Below are positions 1 to 9,307 of a DNA stretch of 36,438 bases, in pieces. A program made the position numbers and the translations under genes. A model generated the notes under the pieces. The model saw only the letters and a list, made by a program, of their open reading frames with translations. It ran no database searches and was not told the DNA's origin. Numbering within the stretch: the first letter of the stretch is position 1; every line of letters starts with the position of its first letter. Source of the stretch: an uncultured Clostridium sp. (GTDB lineage: Bacteria > Bacillota > Clostridia > TANB77 > CAG-508); the NCBI GenBank assembly GCA_946487895.1, contig CAMLUO010000008.1:1-36438 (forward strand). The letters run 5' to 3'.

Positions 1-54
<54 letters not shown>

Positions 55-61
55 GTTTATA

Positions 62-97
62 AAACTTACGAATAAATATGGTTCGTAAGTTTTTTTA
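62..97 (+). terminator. Rho-independent terminator after tRNA-Gly
   Basis: A perfect 11-bp stem (AAACTTACGAA at 62-72 and its complement at 82-92) encloses a 9-nt loop and runs into a T tract. It begins 7 nt after the tRNA CCA end. Confidence 0.85.
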
Positions 98-129
98 GAC
101 AGAAGAATATACAAATTTTGGAAAAATAC

Positions 130-173
130 TTGACAAATACAAACAAATGTTTTAAACTATATATAGTTTAAAA
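130..173 (+). promoter_or_regulatory. Putative promoter with a 24-bp perfect palindrome (operator candidate)
   Basis: A consensus -35 box TTGACA is at 130-135. Downstream, 150-173 is a perfect 24-bp palindrome centred on TATATA with arms TTTTAAACTATA. No -10 box stands at ideal spacing; the TATATA core is about 22 nt from the -35. The palindrome lies between the -35 box and the ribosome binding site (AAGGA, 174-178) of the ORF6N gene. That suits a repressor operator, possibly autoregulatory, though this role is inferred. Confidence 0.45.
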
Positions 174-188
174 TAAGGACGTGGAATT

Positions 189-979
189 ATGGAAGAAAAT
201 AAATTAGTAATTCAAAATGAATTTGCTATTGAAGATATTAAAAGATTAATGTATACGATACGAGGAAAACAAGTAATGCTGGATAGTGATGTAGCAATGT
301 TATATCATTACGAGACTAAAAAATTAAATCAGGCAGTAAAAAGAAATATGGACAGATTTCCAGAAAGATTTTGCTTTCAGTTAACAGAAGAAGAATTAGA
401 AATTATGTGGTCACAAATTGTGACCACCTCAAAATTAGAAGATAATAAATACAGGAGTAAAAAATATTTACCATATGTTTTTACAGAACAAGGAATAGCT
501 ATGTTATCAGGAATATTGAAAAGTGAAGTTGCAGTACAAGTTAGTATAAAAATTATGGATGCTTTTGTAGAAATGAGAAAATTTATAAGTATAAATAAGA
601 GTTTATTTGAAAAATTAATTACTATTGAAAATAAAATGGAATAGATATAATAAAAAAATCAAATAAAAAAATACTAATTATAGATAACTATATTGATGAT
701 AGTGTTTTAAAAATGTTAACAAAAAAGAAAAATAATGTAGAAGTAGTAATCTTAACATCTAAAAAAAGTAATATCCAAAATATAGATATTCAAAAATTTA
801 ATAAAGAGTATCCTATTTTAAAAGTTGCTAGAACAAATAAATTTCATGATAGATTTATCATCATTGATAACAAAGAAATGTATCACTTAGGAGCTTCAAT
901 AAAAGACTTAGGAAAGAAATGCTTTGGAATTAATAAAATTGAAGATACTGAAATTATACAAAAAATAATTAATTTGTAA
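189..979 (+). pseudogene. ORF6N-domain protein with C-terminal PLD-like domain, broken
   Basis: The first reading frame (189-644, 151 residues) is an ORF6N domain: an N-terminal segment with IRGKQVMLDSDVAMLY and a later YVFTEQGIAML motif, as in phage-related KilA-N/ORF6N proteins. The second piece lies in another frame, open from about 635 to 979. It reads as a sheet-rich domain with KKILIIDNYIDDSVL, then HDRFIIID and YHLGASIKDLGKK. The HxRx4D pattern resembles the HKD motif of phospholipase D-like proteins with Lys replaced by Arg. In intact relatives both pieces form one protein of roughly 280 residues with a linker between them. Here the linker is missing and the frame changes near 632-650, so a deletion plus frameshift is the simplest reading. 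The ATG at 713 falls inside the second domain and is not a natural start. Confidence 0.75.
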
Positions 980-1217
980 AATGTATAATTCCAATAAATA
1001 CTCATATAATATTGACTTTAATAAATTATTATTTTGATAGATACCATTAAAACAGGTTATAAGCAAAGAAAATAGCTAAAAAATATTGAAATTTTACGTA
1101 AAATATAATAAAATGGAAACCTAAACAGCAAATATGCTGATTATATAAATAAAGATAACATTATTAACAGACAAAAACTTATATCTATTTTTATATTAAA
1201 AAGGAGATGTAAAAATC

Positions 1218-1820
1218 ATGAAAAATCTACTTGTTAATATTTATCGGTGTATTGTAGGAGGAGAGGTTGGATTTATAGGTGAAGGAAATGAACAGTGGTA
1301 TTATTTCTTATCTCTTGTAATGGACTTAATGTTATTATGGTGGCTGGAACCAGAAATAGCATTAATGTTTACTGTACTTTCAGTAATTCATTATGTAACA
1401 GTATTTGTTTATGGATATTTTATGTTAGATTCTGAAAATGTGATTTTTTCATATATATATTTTGGAATACATGTTATATTACTGATATTAGCAATTGTTA
1501 CTAGCTTTAAATGGACTGTTATAACTGCAGCGATTACAGTGATTTCAATTCTTCTAGCACCGGATTGTACTGGCAATAATATCTTTTTACGTGTACCAAA
1601 TGTTACAAATTCGTTACCATTAATTTTCAATACTATAATCTTTGTTGCATTTGTCGTACTAGATTTTATGCTTCCAATAGAGTTATGGATTAAAATACTT
1701 ATTATTGTAGGTGCATTGATTATTCATCCGGTTATAGATTGGTTTGAAGGAGAATGTGTCATAATTTCTGATGTAACAAGTGATGCTTTTGGAAATATAA
1801 TGGAATCTTGGAAATTATAA
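1218..1820 (+). CDS. Unrecognised multi-pass membrane protein
   Basis: I do not recognise this 200-residue protein. It is very hydrophobic, with about six possible membrane segments: roughly residues 28-48, 50-68, 78-95, 97-113, 130-150 and 155-172. Short loops contain the acidic/aromatic stretch GEGNEQWYYF near the N terminus and PDCTGNN near residue 115. The C terminus (WFEGECVIISDVTSDAFGNIMESWKL, read in part) looks soluble. A good ribosome binding site (AAGGAGATG, 1200-1208) lies 9 nt before the ATG, and a terminator follows the stop, so it is probably a monocistronic gene. Its codons are slightly less AT-biased than those of the large operon downstream. Function unknown. Confidence 0.7.
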   Translation: MKNLLVNIYRCIVGGEVGFIGEGNEQWYYFLSLVMDLMLLWWLEPEIALMFTVLSVIHYVTVFVYGYFMLDSENVIFSYIYFGIHVILLILAIVTSFKWTVITAAITVISILLAPDCTGNNIFLRVPNVTNSLPLIFNTIIFVAFVVLDFMLPIELWIKILIIVGALIIHPVIDWFEGECVIISDVTSDAFGNIMESWKL

Positions 1821-1866
1821 AAATGTTTGTAGTGTCTGTTATTGATTGTTATTCTTTGTATAATAG

Positions 1867-1900
1867 GTAGAGAATTTATTTTTCTCTACTTATTTTTTTA
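1867..1900 (+). terminator. Rho-independent terminator
   Basis: Stem GTAGAGAA (1867-1874) pairs with TTCTCTAC (1882-1889) around a 7-nt loop and is followed by a T-rich run. It ends the transcript of the membrane protein gene. Confidence 0.75.
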
Positions 1901-1992
1901 AAATAAATTGTTAAATTTATATGAGAACCCTTTGATTAATTTTGAATTCTAAAACAATAATCTATAAAACCAAATAAATTACTTGTAAAATT

Positions 1993-2022
1993 TTGTGATA
2001 TAGTGTAAAATACGAATATAAT
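1993..2022 (+). promoter_or_regulatory. Putative sigma-A promoter for the femX-like/alr/ftsH group
   Basis: TTGTGA (1993-1998) and a perfect TATAAT (2017-2022) are separated by 18 nt. They lie about 70 nt before the first start codon at 2092, after a terminator. Confidence 0.5.
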
Positions 2023-2091
2023 GTAAATAATAAAAAAGAAAAAGCAAAAACAAAATAAAATACAATAAAATCAAGGGGGAAAAATAAAAAA

Positions 2092-3156
2092 ATGAGATTC
2101 GTAACAGATGAAGAATCAAAAAAAGAATATAAAAAATTTTTAGAAGGACATGAAAGATGTAACTTTCAACAATCACTAGAATGGGCGGAAGTAAAAAAGC
2201 CAAACTGGAAACCAGAAGTAATACTAGCAGAAGATGAAGATGGAAATATAATAGGTTCACTATGTGTATGGATTAGAAAAATGCCAATATTCGGAAACCT
2301 AATGTATTCATCAAGAGGACCAGTTTGTGACATACATGATATATCAGTAATGAAACAATTAACAGATGGAGCAAAAGAATTAGCAAAAAAATACAATGCA
2401 TTTGTATTAAGAATGGAGCCAGATATAGTTAGTGATGACCAAACCTTTAGAGAGGTTGTAACTAACTTAGGATATAAAATAAAAGATGATGCAAAAGATT
2501 TTAAAGATGAAATTCAACCAAGATATGTATTTAGATTAGATATTAAGGATAAGACAGAAGAAGAAATAATGGCAGGATTTAAACAAAAATGGAGATATAA
2601 TATCAGACTAGCCTCAAGAAAAGGTGTAACAGTAAAAGAAGGAACAAAAGAAGATTTAAAAGATTTTCACAAAATAATGATAGAAACAGGAGCAAGAGAT
2701 GGATTTATAATTCGTCCATTAGAATATTTTGAAAAAATGTATGATTGCTTAGGTGACCATATGAAAGTTTTAATGGCATATTATGATGGAAAACCAATTT
2801 CAGGAGTTATTCCAATTTTCTATGGAAATAAAACTTGGTATTTGTATGGTGCAAGTAGTAATCAACATAGAAATTTAATGCCAAACTATTTATTACAATG
2901 GGAAATGATTAAAATGGCGATTGCAAGACATGATGATATATATGACTTTAGAGGTGTTTCAGGAGTAGTTGATGAAAACCATCCACAATATGGATTATAT
3001 AGATTTAAACAAGGTTTTGGAGCTACATTTACAGAATTTATTGGAGAAGTATATATGCCATATAAACCATTAACATATAAATTGTATCGTTTTTCTGAAA
3101 AAGCATTTAGAACATTAAGACAATTCAAAATGAAATTAAAAAACAAGAAAAAATAG
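2092..3156 (+). CDS. FemA/FemB-family lipid II peptidyl transferase
   Basis: This 354-residue protein has the look of the FemABX family. These enzymes use aminoacyl-tRNA to add bridge amino acids to the stem peptide of peptidoglycan precursors at the cytoplasmic face. It has two GNAT-like lobes. The first contains FQQSLEWAEVKKPNWKP near residue 25 and SSRGPV near 75. The second runs from about residue 150 with KWRYNIRLASRKG and ends in DFRGVSG...YGLYRFKQGFG, the characteristic C-terminal family signature. The charged helical arm of staphylococcal FemA is short or absent, as in FemX/MurM-like members. The ribosome binding site AAGGGGGA precedes the ATG. The alanine racemase gene follows after 39 nt, consistent with alanine or serine bridge chemistry, but the substrate is not determinable from sequence. 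Confidence 0.88.
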   Translation: MRFVTDEESKKEYKKFLEGHERCNFQQSLEWAEVKKPNWKPEVILAEDEDGNIIGSLCVWIRKMPIFGNLMYSSRGPVCDIHDISVMKQLTDGAKELAKKYNAFVLRMEPDIVSDDQTFREVVTNLGYKIKDDAKDFKDEIQPRYVFRLDIKDKTEEEIMAGFKQKWRYNIRLASRKGVTVKEGTKEDLKDFHKIMIETGARDGFIIRPLEYFEKMYDCLGDHMKVLMAYYDGKPISGVIPIFYGNKTWYLYGASSNQHRNLMPNYLLQWEMIKMAIARHDDIYDFRGVSGVVDENHPQYGLYRFKQGFGATFTEFIGEVYMPYKPLTYKLYRFSEKAFRTLRQFKMKLKNKKK

Positions 3157-3195
3157 AAGGGGATAAAAATACATTTTGAAAGGGAAAATTGTACA

Positions 3196-4314
3196 ATGAA
3201 TAAGTTAGTAATAAATAAAGAAGATTTAAGACATAATATAGAAAAGATAAAAGAACATGCTAAAAAAAGTGGACAAGATGATAACGGAAAGCTAGTAACT
3301 ATTATAGCTGTTGTAAAAGGAAATGGATATGGATTAGGAATTGTTGAATACACAAAGTTTTTAATTGATAATGGAATCAATTTCTTTGCTGTTTCAACAT
3401 TAGATGAAGCATTACTATTAAGAAAAAACGGAGTAAAAGAAAAAATATTAATGCTTTCATCAACTGCAATAAAGGAAGATGTTGAAAAATTAGTAGATAA
3501 TAACATTATTATCACAATTGGTTCACAAAATGATATTAAAATAGCAGAAGAAGTAGCAAAAGAGAAAAACAAGAAAATCAAAGCACATTTAAAAATTGAT
3601 ACCGGTTTTGGTAGATATGGATTTATATATTCAAATAGAGAAGAAATAATACAAGCTTTGAAAGAAATAAAAAATATAGAAATTCAGGGAACATTTTCTC
3701 ATTTTTCTGTTAGCTTCTTTAATGACAAATATACTAAGCTTCAATTTAAAAGATTTATTGATGTAATCGAAGTTTTAAAAATGAATGATATACAAACAGG
3801 AATGTTACATATATGTAACTCATCAGCATTTGTAAAATTCCCATATATGCATTTAAATGCAGTACGTGTTGGTTCAGGATTTCTAGGAAGATTATCATTT
3901 TCAAATACTTTAGGACTAAAAAAGATAGGATATATGGAGTCAGAAGTATCTGAAATAAAGGAACTTCCAAAAGGATTTAACATAGGGTATTCAAATACAT
4001 TTACTACAAAAAAAGATACTAAGGTTGCGATTGTACCTTGTGGATATATGGATGGAATAAATATAACAAATGATAGAGATATGTTCAGAACAGTTGATAA
4101 GCTAAGATATATAGTAAGAGATGTGAAAGATTTTTTCAAAAAACAGGCTAAATATGTGAAACTAAATAATCAAAATTGTAAGATACTAGGCCGAATAGGA
4201 ACATATCATGTCACATGTGATGTTACAAATAAAGATGTGAAAATAGGAGATAAAGCAATTTTTTCTATTAATCCAAAGTTTGTAGATTCTAGTGTTGGAA
4301 GAGATTATAGATAA
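3196..4314 (+). CDS. alr: Alanine racemase (PLP-dependent)
   Basis: Interconverts L- and D-alanine to supply D-Ala for peptidoglycan. The 372-residue protein shows the fold-III PLP barrel: VVKGNGYGLG carries the PLP lysine (Lys41), and KIDTGFGRYGF and the helix around HICNSSA are typical barrel motifs. AVRVGSGFLG corresponds to the region of the pyridine-nitrogen arginine. In the C-terminal domain GYSNTF holds the tyrosine expected to act as the second catalytic base, followed by VAIVPCGYMDGI. Several motif residues deviate from textbook Alr (VRVGSGFLG instead of VRPGIALYG), so a divergent racemase, for instance a serine racemase or VanT-like relative, is possible. The ATG lies shortly after a GGGAAAATTGTACA stretch with only a moderate ribosome binding site. 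It sits in the same operon as the Fem-type gene. Confidence 0.85.
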   Translation: MNKLVINKEDLRHNIEKIKEHAKKSGQDDNGKLVTIIAVVKGNGYGLGIVEYTKFLIDNGINFFAVSTLDEALLLRKNGVKEKILMLSSTAIKEDVEKLVDNNIIITIGSQNDIKIAEEVAKEKNKKIKAHLKIDTGFGRYGFIYSNREEIIQALKEIKNIEIQGTFSHFSVSFFNDKYTKLQFKRFIDVIEVLKMNDIQTGMLHICNSSAFVKFPYMHLNAVRVGSGFLGRLSFSNTLGLKKIGYMESEVSEIKELPKGFNIGYSNTFTTKKDTKVAIVPCGYMDGINITNDRDMFRTVDKLRYIVRDVKDFFKKQAKYVKLNNQNCKILGRIGTYHVTCDVTNKDVKIGDKAIFSINPKFVDSSVGRDYR

Positions 4315-4353
4315 AATAAATAGTGATAGGTTAGGAAAGGAAAGTTAGTAAAA

Positions 4354-5520
4354 ATGGAAGAGAACAACAAAAAAGAAGAGATTAAAGAGAAGGTAGAAAA
4401 CGAAGATAATAATGTAAAAACTGAAAATAAGCAAGAAGGGCAACAAGAAAATAAAGTTGAAAATAATGGAAATGAAAAAGTAAAAAAACAAGGATTTTTC
4501 AAAAAAGTTTGGAATTCAATCACAAAAATAGAGAAATATCCAGAAATGGCAGCGCAAGGTGTAGGAAAAGCATTTTCATATATCAGTAAAGTAGTAGCCA
4601 TTTTAGCAATTATTTTAAGTTTAGGTTCAATATATCAATCATATCAAATATTGCAAGAAGGAGTAGCATATTTGCAAAATGAATTCCCTGAATTTTCATA
4701 TAGTGATGGAATTTTAAGTATTGATTCTGAAAATCCAATTACTATTTCAGCTGAAGATTCATATGTAGGGGAAGCAATAATTGATACAAAAACACAAGAT
4801 GAACAAACAATAAATCAATATATTTCTGAAATAGAACAAAATGGTGATGGAATAATTGTTTTAAATAATAGAGTTATAGTGAAAAACAGCAGTATTTCAG
4901 GAACAATTAGTTATGAATATGCCAAAATATTAGAGCAAGTAGGAATTAAAGAATTTAATAAACAGGATTTTATAAATTATATAAGTAGTTCTCAAATGTA
5001 TAATTTTTATATAAGTATATTCCTAACATCATTTGTATATAGTTTTGTAATGTGCTTATTAACAACACTATCAAATGCAGTATTCTTAGCAATATTTGGA
5101 TATTTAACAACATGGATTACAAAAATAAGAATGAGATTTGTAGCTGTATTTAATATGGCTGTATATTCATTAACTCTTTCAACAATACTAAATATGATAT
5201 ATATTGCAATTAATATATTTGTACCATTTACTATGGAATATTTCCAAGTAATGTATGTGACAGTAGCTGCAATTTACTTGATAGCTGCAATATTCTTATT
5301 AAAATCAGAGTATATTAAAAGACAAGCAGAATTAATGAAATTAGCAGAAGCTCAGGAAATTGTTAAGAAAGAATTAGAAGAAAAAGAGGAAGAAGAGAAA
5401 GAGAAGGAAGAAAGAGAAAAAGAAAAAAAGGAAAGAAAAGAGAAAGATAGAAAAGAAGAGAAAAAAGATGAAAAGCAAGATGGAAAGCAGAATGGAGAGC
5501 CTCAAGGTTCAGGAGCTTAA
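4354..5520 (+). CDS. DUF1189-like membrane protein with charged tails
   Basis: A 388-residue protein of unknown biochemical function. The first 45 residues are Lys/Glu/Asn-rich and cytoplasmic. FFKKVWNSITKIEKYPEMAAQGVGKAF then leads into a membrane segment (about 80-97). An extracytoplasmic region of about 120 residues is followed by three further membrane segments (about 220-250, 262-285, 297-318). This order (amphipathic lead, one TM, outer domain, three TM) matches the DUF1189 family. The final 65 residues are almost pure Glu/Lys (EEKEEEEKEKEE type) and probably form a single charged helix or coiled coil. It lies between alr and ftsH with 39-51 nt gaps, so it is probably co-transcribed with them; a role in envelope maintenance is inference from context. 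Confidence 0.65.
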   Translation: MEENNKKEEIKEKVENEDNNVKTENKQEGQQENKVENNGNEKVKKQGFFKKVWNSITKIEKYPEMAAQGVGKAFSYISKVVAILAIILSLGSIYQSYQILQEGVAYLQNEFPEFSYSDGILSIDSENPITISAEDSYVGEAIIDTKTQDEQTINQYISEIEQNGDGIIVLNNRVIVKNSSISGTISYEYAKILEQVGIKEFNKQDFINYISSSQMYNFYISIFLTSFVYSFVMCLLTTLSNAVFLAIFGYLTTWITKIRMRFVAVFNMAVYSLTLSTILNMIYIAINIFVPFTMEYFQVMYVTVAAIYLIAAIFLLKSEYIKRQAELMKLAEAQEIVKKELEEKEEEEKEKEEREKEKKERKEKDRKEEKKDEKQDGKQNGEPQGSGA

Positions 5521-5571
5521 TACGGTTGAAAAATAAGATAAAAAATCAAATAAAAGAAAGGGATTGAAAAG

Positions 5572-7374
5572 ATGAGTAAAAAGCAAAAACAGCCTAAAGA
5601 TAAAAAGCAATCACAAAAAACGTGGGCATTAATTATATTATTATTAGTATTACTTGCCATATTAATTGGGCTAGCATTTTATCTAATGCAAAACCAAAAA
5701 GACAGTGAAGAAAACACAATGGCATATACTGATTTAATAAAAGAAATATCTTATGGTAATATAGAAAAAATAGAAATGACAGTAGGAAGTACAACAGTAA
5801 AAGTAAAACAAAAAAATATTGATGAAGAAAAAACAGTTATAGTTCCAAACACTGAAAGTTTCATGGAATTAGTACAACAAAGAATTGCAGAAGGAAATGA
5901 AATGGAATTAATACAAAAACCTAGAAGTGTTATATCACAAATTCCATCAGTAATAGTAAGTTTACTACCAACAGCAATAATGCTTGCACTATTTATCATG
6001 ATTTTCAAGATGCAAGGATTAGGAGAAAAAGGGAAAGTATATGATGATACTGAAAGAAAAACAAAGGTAAAATTTGAAGATGTAGCAGGTTTAGAAGAAG
6101 AGAAACAAGAACTAATTGAAATAGTAGATTTCTTAAAAAGACCAGAAAAATATACAAAAATGGGAGCAAAAATTCCAAAAGGAGTTCTACTATATGGAAA
6201 ACCAGGAACAGGAAAAACATTAATTGCAAAAGCAATAGCAGGAGAAGCAGATGTACCATTTATTTCAATGAGTGGTTCAGAATTTATAGAAATGTTTGCA
6301 GGACTTGGAGCATCAAGAGTTAGAAAACTATTTGAAAAAGCAAGAAAGCTAGCTCCATGTATAGTATTTATAGACGAAATAGATGCAATAGGTTCAAGAA
6401 GAACATCAAATAGTGGAGCAGAGACAGAAAATAATCAAACATTAAACCAATTATTAGTTGAAATGGATGGATTTAGTTCAGAAGAAACAATTATTGTACT
6501 TGCTGCAACAAATAGACCAGAAATGCTTGATAAAGCATTATTAAGACCAGGAAGATTTGATAGACAAATCACAATACCAACTCCTGATTTAAAAGGAAGA
6601 TTGGAAATATTAAAAATACATGCAAAAGATAAAAGAATATCAGATGACTTGAATTTAGAAAGTGTAGCAGAAGATACAGCAGGATTTACAGGTGCAGAAC
6701 TTGCAAATATTTTAAATGAAGCAGCAATATTAGCTACAAAGAATAAACATGAAGGAATTGAAGAAGAAGATATAGAAGAAGCTGTTAAAAAAGTAACAGT
6801 TGGACTAGAAAAACGTACAAGAGTAATCTCAGATAAAGATAAAAAATTAACAGCATATCATGAAGCAGGACATGCAGTTGTAAGTAGATATTTGCCAACA
6901 CAAACAAATGTAAAAGAAGTTTCAATTATTCCTAGAGGAGTTGCTGGTGGATATACAATGTATAAATCTGATGAAGATAAATACTATATATCAAAAACAG
7001 AAATGCAAGAAAAATTAATAGCATTGCTTGGTGGTAGAGCTGCAGAAAAATTAGTATTAGATGACATATCAACAGGAGCAAGTAATGATATTGAAGTTGC
7101 AACAAAAATTGCAAGAGATATGGTAACAAAATATGGAATGAGTGATACTTTAGGTCCAATAGATTTTCAAGGAAAAGAACCTTATGAAATGCAAATGTTT
7201 GGAGAGAATATTGGAGATAAAATTGGACAAGAAGTAAAAATATTGATAGATACAGCATATAATGATGCTCAAACTTTATTAAAAGAACACAGAGATAAGT
7301 TAGATGTAATTGCTAATGTTTTGCTTGAAAAAGAGAAGATTAATGAGCAAGAATTTAATAAGATTTTTGAGTAA
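5572..7374 (+). CDS. ftsH: ATP-dependent zinc metalloprotease FtsH
   Basis: Membrane-anchored AAA+ protease that degrades misfolded membrane proteins and selected regulators. At 600 residues it is slightly short for the family because the C-terminal tail is minimal. Two N-terminal membrane segments (about 18-38 and 124-146) enclose the small extracytoplasmic domain. Walker A GKPGTGKT is at 209-216, Walker [10 protein letters not shown] near 266-274, and LRPGRFD with the arginine fingers near 324-330. The protease domain has HEAGH at 430-434 and the third zinc ligand Asp506 in [10 protein letters not shown]. All catalytic residues are present. A ribosome binding site (AAAGGGATTG) precedes the ATG. 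It is the last gene of its operon, as a strong terminator follows. Confidence 0.97.
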   Translation: MSKKQKQPKDKKQSQKTWALIILLLVLLAILIGLAFYLMQNQKDSEENTMAYTDLIKEISYGNIEKIEMTVGSTTVKVKQKNIDEEKTVIVPNTESFMELVQQRIAEGNEMELIQKPRSVISQIPSVIVSLLPTAIMLALFIMIFKMQGLGEKGKVYDDTERKTKVKFEDVAGLEEEKQELIEIVDFLKRPEKYTKMGAKIPKGVLLYGKPGTGKTLIAKAIAGEADVPFISMSGSEFIEMFAGLGASRVRKLFEKARKLAPCIVFIDEIDAIGSRRTSNSGAETENNQTLNQLLVEMDGFSSEETIIVLAATNRPEMLDKALLRPGRFDRQITIPTPDLKGRLEILKIHAKDKRISDDLNLESVAEDTAGFTGAELANILNEAAILATKNKHEGIEEEDIEEAVKKVTVGLEKRTRVISDKDKKLTAYHEAGHAVVSRYLPTQTNVKEVSIIPRGVAGGYTMYKSDEDKYYISKTEMQEKLIALLGGRAAEKLVLDDISTGASNDIEVATKIARDMVTKYGMSDTLGPIDFQGKEPYEMQMFGENIGDKIGQEVKILIDTAYNDAQTLLKEHRDKLDVIANVLLEKEKINEQEFNKIFE

Positions 7375-7381
7375 TAGTTTT

Positions 7382-7412
7382 AGTATAGGTAATTAGGCTA
7401 CCTATACTTTTT
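7382..7412 (+). terminator. Rho-independent terminator after ftsH
   Basis: Stem AGTATAGGTA (7382-7391) pairs perfectly with TACCTATACT (7399-7408) around the 7-nt loop ATTAGGC and runs into T residues. It begins 8 nt after the ftsH stop. Confidence 0.85.
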
Positions 7413-7473
7413 AAATTCTATTAAATATAATGTTTAAAAGTATTATGTTGTATAAGTAAGATAATTATAAAAA

Positions 7474-7503
7474 TTGTAGATTTATATAAAAAACTATGAT
7501 AAT
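7474..7503 (+). promoter_or_regulatory. Putative promoter for prmC-whiA-hemW
   Basis: TTGTAG (7474-7479) is followed by an AT-rich -10 region, TATGAT (7495-7500, spacing 15) or GATAAT (7498-7503, spacing 18). It lies between the ftsH terminator and the prmC ribosome binding site. Confidence 0.4.
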
Positions 7504-7529
7504 ATATGTATGTAAGGTAGGTGATATAT

Positions 7530-8405
7530 ATGCAAATTAAAGAAGCAATGAGAAAAGGAATGATAAAACTAAAAACAAATGATGTAAAAGAGCCAAACCT
7601 AAAAGCAAGACTTCTAATGCAATATATATTAAATAGACCAAGAGAATACACATTAGTACATGATGACAAGCAACTAACATTAAGGCAAAATGTAGACTAT
7701 TTCAAACTAATAAAAAAACTAATAGAAGGAGTGCCCTTGCAACACATAACACATCAGCAAGAATTCATGAAATTAATGTTCTATGTAGATGAGAATGTGT
7801 TAATTCCAAGACCAGATACAGAAATCTTAGTTGAAGAAGTTATAAAACTAGCTAAAAGTATAAATGCAAAAAAAATACTAGATTTATGTACAGGTAGTGG
7901 AGCAATTGCAGTATCACTTGCAAAATATATCGAAGGCAGTCAGATAACTGCAACAGATATAAGTAGAAAAGCATTAAGTATTGCGAAGTTAAATGCAACG
8001 AATAACAATGTTGAAGATAAAATAACATTTGTTAGTTCAGATTTATTTCAAAACATTTCAGAAGAAAAATATGATATTATTGTATCAAATCCACCATATA
8101 TAAAAAGAAAAGTTATAAAAACTTTAGACAAAGAAGTGAAAAAAGAGCCAATAATTGCACTAGATGGTGGTAATGACGGATTAGATTTTTATAAAAAAAT
8201 CATAGGAAATGCATATCAATATTTGAAGTATAAAGGATACCTATGTTTAGAAATTGGATATGACCAAAAAGATGAAGTTATTGATTTAATTAACAAAGAG
8301 GAAAAATATATTGATACATATAGTAAAAAAGATTTATTTGATAATGATAGAATCGTTATTACTAAATTAGGTATGCTAACAAATTTAATAGACGAAAATT
8401 ATTAA
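7530..8405 (+). CDS. prmC: Peptide chain release factor N5-glutamine methyltransferase
   Basis: Methylates the GGQ glutamine of release factors RF1/RF2 using S-adenosylmethionine. It has an N-terminal helical domain (about residues 1-75) including VPLQHITHQQEFMKL. The Rossmann methyltransferase domain follows, with the SAM loop DLCTGSGAIAVSLA and the substrate-binding NPPY motif at 187-190. Length (291 residues) is normal. I place the start at the ATG at 7530 rather than an in-frame GTG at 7521, because the ribosome binding site AAGGTAGGTG (7514-7523) overlaps the GTG and sits 6 nt before the ATG. In many Bacillota prmC neighbours prfA; no release factor gene is in this window. It is the first gene of a prmC-whiA-hemW group. 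Confidence 0.93.
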   Translation: MQIKEAMRKGMIKLKTNDVKEPNLKARLLMQYILNRPREYTLVHDDKQLTLRQNVDYFKLIKKLIEGVPLQHITHQQEFMKLMFYVDENVLIPRPDTEILVEEVIKLAKSINAKKILDLCTGSGAIAVSLAKYIEGSQITATDISRKALSIAKLNATNNNVEDKITFVSSDLFQNISEEKYDIIVSNPPYIKRKVIKTLDKEVKKEPIIALDGGNDGLDFYKKIIGNAYQYLKYKGYLCLEIGYDQKDEVIDLINKEEKYIDTYSKKDLFDNDRIVITKLGMLTNLIDENY

Positions 8406-8430
8406 TAGTAGTAAGAGGAGATGAAGAAAA

Positions 8431-9303
8431 ATGTCATTTTCATCTGATATAAAGCAAGAATTAAACAAAAATAGTAATTTAGCAAATAAAAATATAGTAA
8501 AACAAGAATTAGTTGGATATTTAATATCTGGAAATATAAATATAGTAAATAATAAAGAAATTAAATTTTCAACAGAAAGTGATTATAACATAAACCGTTT
8601 TTCAAAATTATTAACCAATTTAGATATAAACCATTCTATTGATATGGTGGGGAAAAACTTTGTAATAACATTAAAAACAAAAGAAATAGATTTTATAGAA
8701 TATGACAAAGAGACAGTAAAAATAAAAGAAATACCAGAAAACCAAGAAGAAAAAAAGGCAATAATTAGAGGAACATTTATGGGAGCAGGTTCTATAAATA
8801 ATCCAGAAAGAGAATATCATTTAGAAATGGAAGTTACAAATGAGCAAAATATGAATACGGTTTTAGATTTACTTTTAGAATTTGGAATAAAAGCAAAATA
8901 TATGGAGACTAAAAATAAATATTATATCTATTTAAAAGAAGGAGAAGAAATATCTAAATTTTTAGCATTAATTGGTGCAGCAAAAGCTGTTATGAAATTT
9001 GAAGATATACGAATTCAAAAAGAAATGAGAGGAAAGGTAAACAGGTTAGTAAATTGTGAAACAGCTAATTTGAATAAAACTATAAATGCATCAATTGAAC
9101 AGATTGCGGCAATTAGGAAATTGCAGGAAAATGGTGAATTTAAAAAGTTAGATGATAACTTGAAAGAAATAGCTTTACTTAGATTAGAAAATCCTGATAT
9201 GTCATTGATAGAGTTAGGTAAAAAGTTAAAAGTGCCAATAGGAAAGTCGGGAGTTAATTATAGGTTAAAGAAGATAATGGAAATAGCTAATGGAGATGAG
9301 TAA
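8431..9303 (+). CDS. whiA: WhiA-family DNA-binding regulator
   Basis: WhiA is a conserved Gram-positive DNA-binding protein linked to sporulation in actinomycetes and to cell division and chromosome segregation in bacilli. This 290-residue protein starts with the typical MSFSSDIKQELN segment and contains two LAGLIDADG-like repeats (RGTFMGAGSINNP near residue 113). It ends with the WhiA helix-turn-helix (ALLRLENPDMSLIELGKKL then GKSGVNYRLKKIMEIA). The endonuclease acidic residues are not kept, as usual in the family. The usual rapZ-yvcK neighbours are absent; it lies between prmC and hemW. The ribosome binding site AGAGGAGATGAAG precedes the ATG. The gene overlaps the hemW ribosome binding site at its end. 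Confidence 0.93.
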   Translation: MSFSSDIKQELNKNSNLANKNIVKQELVGYLISGNINIVNNKEIKFSTESDYNINRFSKLLTNLDINHSIDMVGKNFVITLKTKEIDFIEYDKETVKIKEIPENQEEKKAIIRGTFMGAGSINNPEREYHLEMEVTNEQNMNTVLDLLLEFGIKAKYMETKNKYYIYLKEGEEISKFLALIGAAKAVMKFEDIRIQKEMRGKVNRLVNCETANLNKTINASIEQIAAIRKLQENGEFKKLDDNLKEIALLRLENPDMSLIELGKKLKVPIGKSGVNYRLKKIMEIANGDE

Positions 9304-9307
9304 AAAT

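Noticed and set aside
713..979. Independent 88-residue protein gene
   Set aside because: Its frame is open upstream of the ATG and encodes family sequence there; there is no ribosome binding site, so it is the remaining C-terminal domain of the broken ORF6N protein.
1091..1109. Promoter built from TTGAAA (1086-1091) and TATAAT (1104-1109)
   Set aside because: Spacing is only 12 nt, too short for a sigma-A promoter; ATTTTACGTAAAAT between them is just a short AT-rich palindrome.
2886..3581. Minus-strand frame of 231 codons opposite the Fem-like and alr genes
   Set aside because: Lies antisense to two convincing genes, with Ser/Phe/Ile-rich content typical of shadow frames.
8431..9303. LAGLIDADG homing endonuclease
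   Set aside because: The fold is shared, but the C-terminal helix-turn-helix and degenerate catalytic motif identify WhiA.
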